A DNA stretch of 9,390 bases from an uncultured Rhizobiaceae group bacterium (lineage in GTDB: Bacteria; Pseudomonadota; Alphaproteobacteria; Rhizobiales; Rhizobiaceae): contig CALDZZ010000169.1 of assembly GCA_937944075.1 (NCBI GenBank), positions 1 through 9,390 of the forward strand, written 5' to 3'. The position numbers and the translations under genes were made by a program. The notes beneath the pieces are model-generated. The model was not told the origin of the DNA and did not search any database. It worked only from the letters and a program-made list of their open reading frames with translations. This document shows, in pieces, positions 6,908 through 9,390 of this stretch (positions within the stretch are counted from its first letter, which is position 1; each line of letters begins with the position of its first letter).

Positions 6908-8137
6908 TCATATTCCTAATCTGCGTTTCAACATGACGGCAAGCGAACTGCCTATAAAGGCCATAACAGCCCATGCCCACCCGTGAACACTGCCTGAAAC
7001 CAATCCACCCAGATAGGCACCTATATTGCAGCCATAGGCAAGACGGGCACCATATCCCATCAAAAGCCCGCCAAGAATTGCAGTACTGATTTCCACTTTT
7101 GACAAGGAAAAGATCGGACGCCATTTTGAGGCAAGGCCTGCTGCCGCCAAGGCTCCGGCAATAATGCCAAAATTCATGACCGATGTAACATCGCGAAATA
7201 CGGAATTTTCCACAGCATTGGCCTTCCATCCTGTCCAGAATGGCCAACTTAAAACATCAACACCCAAGGCATTCGCACCCTTTGCACCCCAAAGGGCAAA
7301 GGCCCAGGTAACCCCCCATGGTCTTCCAACCACCAGCAGAGTTAAAATACCAACGATTGCAAGCGCAATGGCACCAGCAAGAGGCGACCACGGACCGGTG
7401 ATAAACGAAGTCGTTTTGCGCGGTGGCTCCAGATTGCCATGGGTGCGTTTTTCTATCCATATGCTCCAGAGTGCTATGCCACCCAATAAAACACACAAAA
7501 TTGCAAAAGCTCCAAGCGGCCCAAGATTATTGATCATGCCATAGCTGAACTTGTCACCAATGCCCAAGCTTGATTGCACGGCTTGCGGAAAGGCAATTGA
7601 ATTCCACCAGCCAAGATGAAGTGTGCCGATAACCGAGCCAATCACAAAAAACAAAAGTGTAATGCACATGCGGGTAGAGCCGCCGCCAACAACAAACAAT
7701 GTGCCGGAACCACAACCACCACCAAATTGCATACCAAAGCCGAACATGAACGAACCAAAGAGCATGCCCATGCTGACCGGCAAAATGAAACCGCGTGCAT
7801 CCGTGTAGGCAATCAGCGGAAAGGAAACTGCACATGTCAGAACAATCAGCAGAAACTGATATCGAAGACCAACGCCGCGCCTTTCGGCGAAAATTCTTCG
7901 CCATGCTGCTGTAAACCCGAAAGACGCATGGTAGAGTGCAAAACCTGCCAGTCCACCAATCAAAACAGCAAGCGCCTGTTTTTCCCCTGCAATATTGCCC
8001 GCAGTAACAACCAGTGCAAATAGCGCAAGCGTAGCGCCGATTACCGGCATGTTCTGGAATTGTTTTCGCGTCTCTTCCGCTTCTACGCTCATAAAATTTC
8101 TTTCAATTTCCGAGGAACTTTCTCGTTCAGCTCTCAT
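6908..8137 (-). CDS. tsuA: YeeE/YedE family membrane transporter, TsuA-like (thiosulfate uptake)
   Basis: This is an inner-membrane protein related to the thiosulfate transporter TsuA (YeeE). Its 409 residues are mostly hydrophobic, with roughly ten membrane segments. The duplicated family signature is clear: HASFGF (70-75) and GGGCGSGT (139-146, Cys 142) in the first half, and GARLAYGCNIGA (363-374, Cys 370) in the second. In TsuA, equivalent conserved cysteines line the path that relays thiosulfate. The ATG at 8137 gives the longest frame but has no visible Shine-Dalgarno; an ATG at 8092 (residue 16) has GAAAGAA upstream and may be the true start, as the first membrane segment begins near residue 30 either way. 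The gene is followed after 38 bp by a DUF302 gene. Related proteins are also linked to selenium and sulfur-carrier proteins, so the exact substrate is inferred. Confidence 0.87.
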   Translation of the reverse strand: MRAERESSSEIERNFMSVEAEETRKQFQNMPVIGATLALFALVVTAGNIAGEKQALAVLIGGLAGFALYHASFGFTAAWRRIFAERRGVGLRYQFLLIVLTCAVSFPLIAYTDARGFILPVSMGMLFGSFMFGFGMQFGGGCGSGTLFVVGGGSTRMCITLLFFVIGSVIGTLHLGWWNSIAFPQAVQSSLGIGDKFSYGMINNLGPLGAFAILCVLLGGIALWSIWIEKRTHGNLEPPRKTTSFITGPWSPLAGAIALAIVGILTLLVVGRPWGVTWAFALWGAKGANALGVDVLSWPFWTGWKANAVENSVFRDVTSVMNFGIIAGALAAAGLASKWRPIFSLSKVEISTAILGGLLMGYGARLAYGCNIGAYLGGLVSGSVHGWAWAVMAFIGSSLAVMLKRRLGI

Positions 8138-8206
8138 TCATTAGTGGCTGAATACTGTTGTAGGCAATCGGGTTTTCAGATTACCCCGCCAACACAATAC
8201 TGCAAC

Positions 8207-8234
8207 CTAATACCCCTCACATTTGTTTGAACAA
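8207..8234 (-). promoter_or_regulatory. Candidate promoter for the tsuA-DUF302 operon
   Basis: On the minus strand TTGTTC (8234-8229) is followed after 16 bp by TATTAG (8212-8207), a moderate match to sigma-70 elements. It would place transcription start near 8200, about 65 nt before the ATG at 8137. The -35 lies in the 8222-8235 dyad. Visual match only. Confidence 0.25.
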
Positions 8235-8235
8235 A
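8222..8235. repeat. Palindrome overlapping the candidate tsuA -35
   Basis: TTTGTT (8222-8227) and AACAAA (8230-8235) are perfect reverse complements with a 2 bp centre (TG). The position about 85 bp upstream of the transporter start, over the candidate -35, suits a repressor site. Short AT-rich dyads also arise by chance. Confidence 0.25.
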
Positions 8236-8372
8236 GCACCGAATATGTCATTTCACCAGAATTCCAAAATATTATATCCAATAAAATTGAACATGCCTTC
8301 GGTCAAAACCGGGTGTGAAAAGTCGAAATACTCGGAGAAAACCGAAATGAAACCTGAAAACAGGATAAAGCA

Positions 8373-8385
8373 GACCATTTTGGTC
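8373..8385. repeat. Short inverted repeat in intergenic region
   Basis: GACCA (8373-8377) and TGGTC (8381-8385) form a perfect 5 bp dyad around TTT. It sits midway between the divergent genes. It could be half of a regulatory site, but it is short enough to be chance. Confidence 0.15.
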
Positions 8386-8484
8386 ACTTATCGCACACAA
8401 TTGCTTTTTTGTTTTGGCTAAACGGAAAGCCTGATTGAACCGTTCAGAAAATACAATTTCGCCAAGAGCAACAGACACCACAAA

Positions 8485-8509
8485 CGCAACTTTATGTTAA
8501 ATTGTTGCG
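8485..8509. repeat. Inverted repeat overlapping the candidate OpgC-gene promoter
   Basis: CGCAAC (8485-8490) and GTTGCG (8504-8509) are perfect reverse complements separated by 13 bp. The right arm overlaps the candidate -35 hexamer of the downstream gene, so a protein bound here could block RNA polymerase. No T-run follows, which argues against a terminator. Confidence 0.3.
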
Positions 8510-8531
8510 GCCGGGTTTAGAGCCTGATAAT
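8502..8531 (+). promoter_or_regulatory. Candidate sigma-70 promoter for the OpgC-like gene
   Basis: TTGTTG (8502-8507) is followed after 18 bp by GATAAT (8526-8531), which matches the -10 consensus at five of six positions. Transcription would begin near 8538, leaving about 55 nt before the TTG at 8594. It was identified by eye only. Confidence 0.35.
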
Positions 8532-8593
8532 AGCTTCCAAAACCAGCTTTTCTCGTACATGCCCCATGTGCATCGTATAACGGATACCAAGAA

Positions 8594-9390
8594 TTGACAG
8601 ATTCCCAAGAGATTACAAAACCCGTTCCCCGCAAACGCGACCCGCGCCTTGATTTCTTTCGCGGCATCGGCATGTTCATCATCTTCATGGCGCACATGCC
8701 GGGCAACTGGTTCACGCTATACATTCCGGCACGCTTTGGCTTTTCGGATGCTACCGAGATTTTCGTATTCTGTTCAGGCATGGCTTCTGCGATTGCCTTT
8801 GGCAAGCTGTTTGAAAACACCGGCTGGGTTATGGGTGCTGTACGCATCCTGCACCGAATTTGGCAGGTTTACTGGGCGCATATAGGATTGTTTTTCGTTA
8901 CATTGCTGCTGGTTATCTGGCAAACAAGTGTAGCTGCAACAGGTGATCTTTGTGCCTATAATGCAGACCGTTTCTGCCTTGGTGAAGGTAAAGAAACCTG
9001 GAATTATATTGGCCGTCTGAACATCATTCACCTGTTCCAGCCAACCAACGGGTTGGACGGGATTGCAGGCACTAGCCCCGCACAAAACTTCGCAGGCATC
9101 ATGACGCTGACATGGGTACCGAACCTGTTTGATATTCTGCCAATGTATATCGTCATTCTGGCATTGATCCCGATTGTCATGGGCTTGCAAAAACTTGTCA
9201 ATAAATATGCCGCCATGGGTTTTGTGGTATTGCTATGGCTGCTCGCACAAGATGGCGTAGCAGCTTTTCTTGGACTGGATGTATTCTTCGGCAGTCTATT
9301 CGGCATAAAACCGGGCGGCATCAACTTCCCTGCCGAACCATGGTCACAGCGCGGCTGGTTCTTTAATCCCTTTGGCTGGCAGCTTGTCTT
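8594..9390 (+). CDS. OpgC-family membrane protein (partial, 3' end beyond right edge)
   Basis: This is an integral membrane protein of the OpgC family, whose characterised members transfer succinyl groups to osmoregulated periplasmic glucans. I translated 265 codons open to the edge. After a short basic N-terminus comes RDPRLDFFRGIGMFIIFMAH (15-34), the family's start signature, with the R-D-RG pattern and histidine also seen in acyltransferase-3-like proteins. Then SDATEIFVFCSGM (51-63), and hydrophobic segments at about 96-110, 182-197 and 208-226. The end reaches WFFNPFGWQLV (255-265), typical of the middle of OpgC proteins. The frame opens after a stop at 8531-8533 and contains no ATG before 8672, which would delete the signature. 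TTG 8594 is the only common start codon that keeps it. Its ribosome binding site is weak. The exact substrate is not shown by the sequence. Confidence 0.82.
   Translation, partial: MTDSQEITKPVPRKRDPRLDFFRGIGMFIIFMAHMPGNWFTLYIPARFGFSDATEIFVFCSGMASAIAFGKLFENTGWVMGAVRILHRIWQVYWAHIGLFFVTLLLVIWQTSVAATGDLCAYNADRFCLGEGKETWNYIGRLNIIHLFQPTNGLDGIAGTSPAQNFAGIMTLTWVPNLFDILPMYIVILALIPIVMGLQKLVNKYAAMGFVVLLWLLAQDGVAAFLGLDVFFGSLFGIKPGGINFPAEPWSQRGWFFNPFGWQLV

Larger units (their letters stand above)
8138..8593. other. 456 bp divergent intergenic region
   Basis: This gap lies between the leftward tsuA-like gene and the rightward OpgC-like gene. It is AT-rich around 8261-8290 and holds three inverted repeats (8222-8235, 8373-8385, 8485-8509) and two candidate promoters. 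Open frames at 8227-8421 (plus, 64 codons) and 8272-8481 (minus, 69 codons) have no recognisable motif and no clear ribosome binding site, so I do not call them genes. I see no tRNA, riboswitch or strong rho-independent terminator. Confidence 0.6.

Noticed and set aside
8227..8421. A 64-codon open frame in the intergenic gap as a small gene
   Set aside because: No recognisable motif, no clear ribosome binding site and AT-rich, lysine-rich composition typical of chance frames in non-coding DNA; a 69-codon frame on the other strand covers much of it with equal lack of support.

Overview
The window looks like chromosomal DNA from an Alphaproteobacterium of moderate GC (estimated by eye as high 40s percent, not computed). 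The reasons are the style of the proteins (an OpgC-type membrane protein, a TsuA/YeeE thiosulfate transporter, alphaproteobacterial-looking MTA phosphorylase and radical SAM proteins), tight gene packing with short overlaps, and ATG starts with weak Shine-Dalgarno sequences. I cannot name the genus. I see no tRNA, rRNA, CRISPR array, transposase or phage gene.

Layout, left to right. (1) Positions 1-1723, minus strand: a radical SAM protein with a cysteine-rich tail, followed 30 bp downstream by mtnP (5'-methylthioadenosine phosphorylase), which runs off the left edge. (2) Positions 1724-1923: a 200 bp divergent promoter region. (3) Positions 1924-6366, plus strand: three genes overlapping by 16-17 bp. 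They encode a class III (CaiB/BaiF) CoA-transferase, a thiamine-diphosphate enzyme of the acetolactate-synthase/decarboxylase superfamily with altered cofactor-motif residues, and a 530-residue protein that I read as a divergent relative of GH67 alpha-glucuronidases lacking the N-terminal domain. (4) Positions 6372-8137, minus strand, converging on the previous operon with only 5 bp between: a TsuA-like YeeE/YedE transporter, then an exported DUF302 protein. (5) Positions 8138-8593: 456 bp without a convincing gene, holding candidate promoters and inverted repeats for the genes on both sides. (6) Positions 8594-9390, plus strand: the 5' part of an OpgC-family membrane protein, apparently starting with TTG and cut by the right edge.

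How they may work together. The radical SAM/mtnP pair is consistent with MtnP clearing an S-adenosylmethionine-derived nucleoside by-product. The tsuA-DUF302 pair suggests uptake and periplasmic handling of reduced sulfur. The most interesting unit is the CoA-transferase/ThDP enzyme/GH67-like operon. Each domain is recognisable, but I know of no pathway that uses this trio. The overlapping genes imply coupled expression and probably a shared, undescribed carbon-compound pathway.
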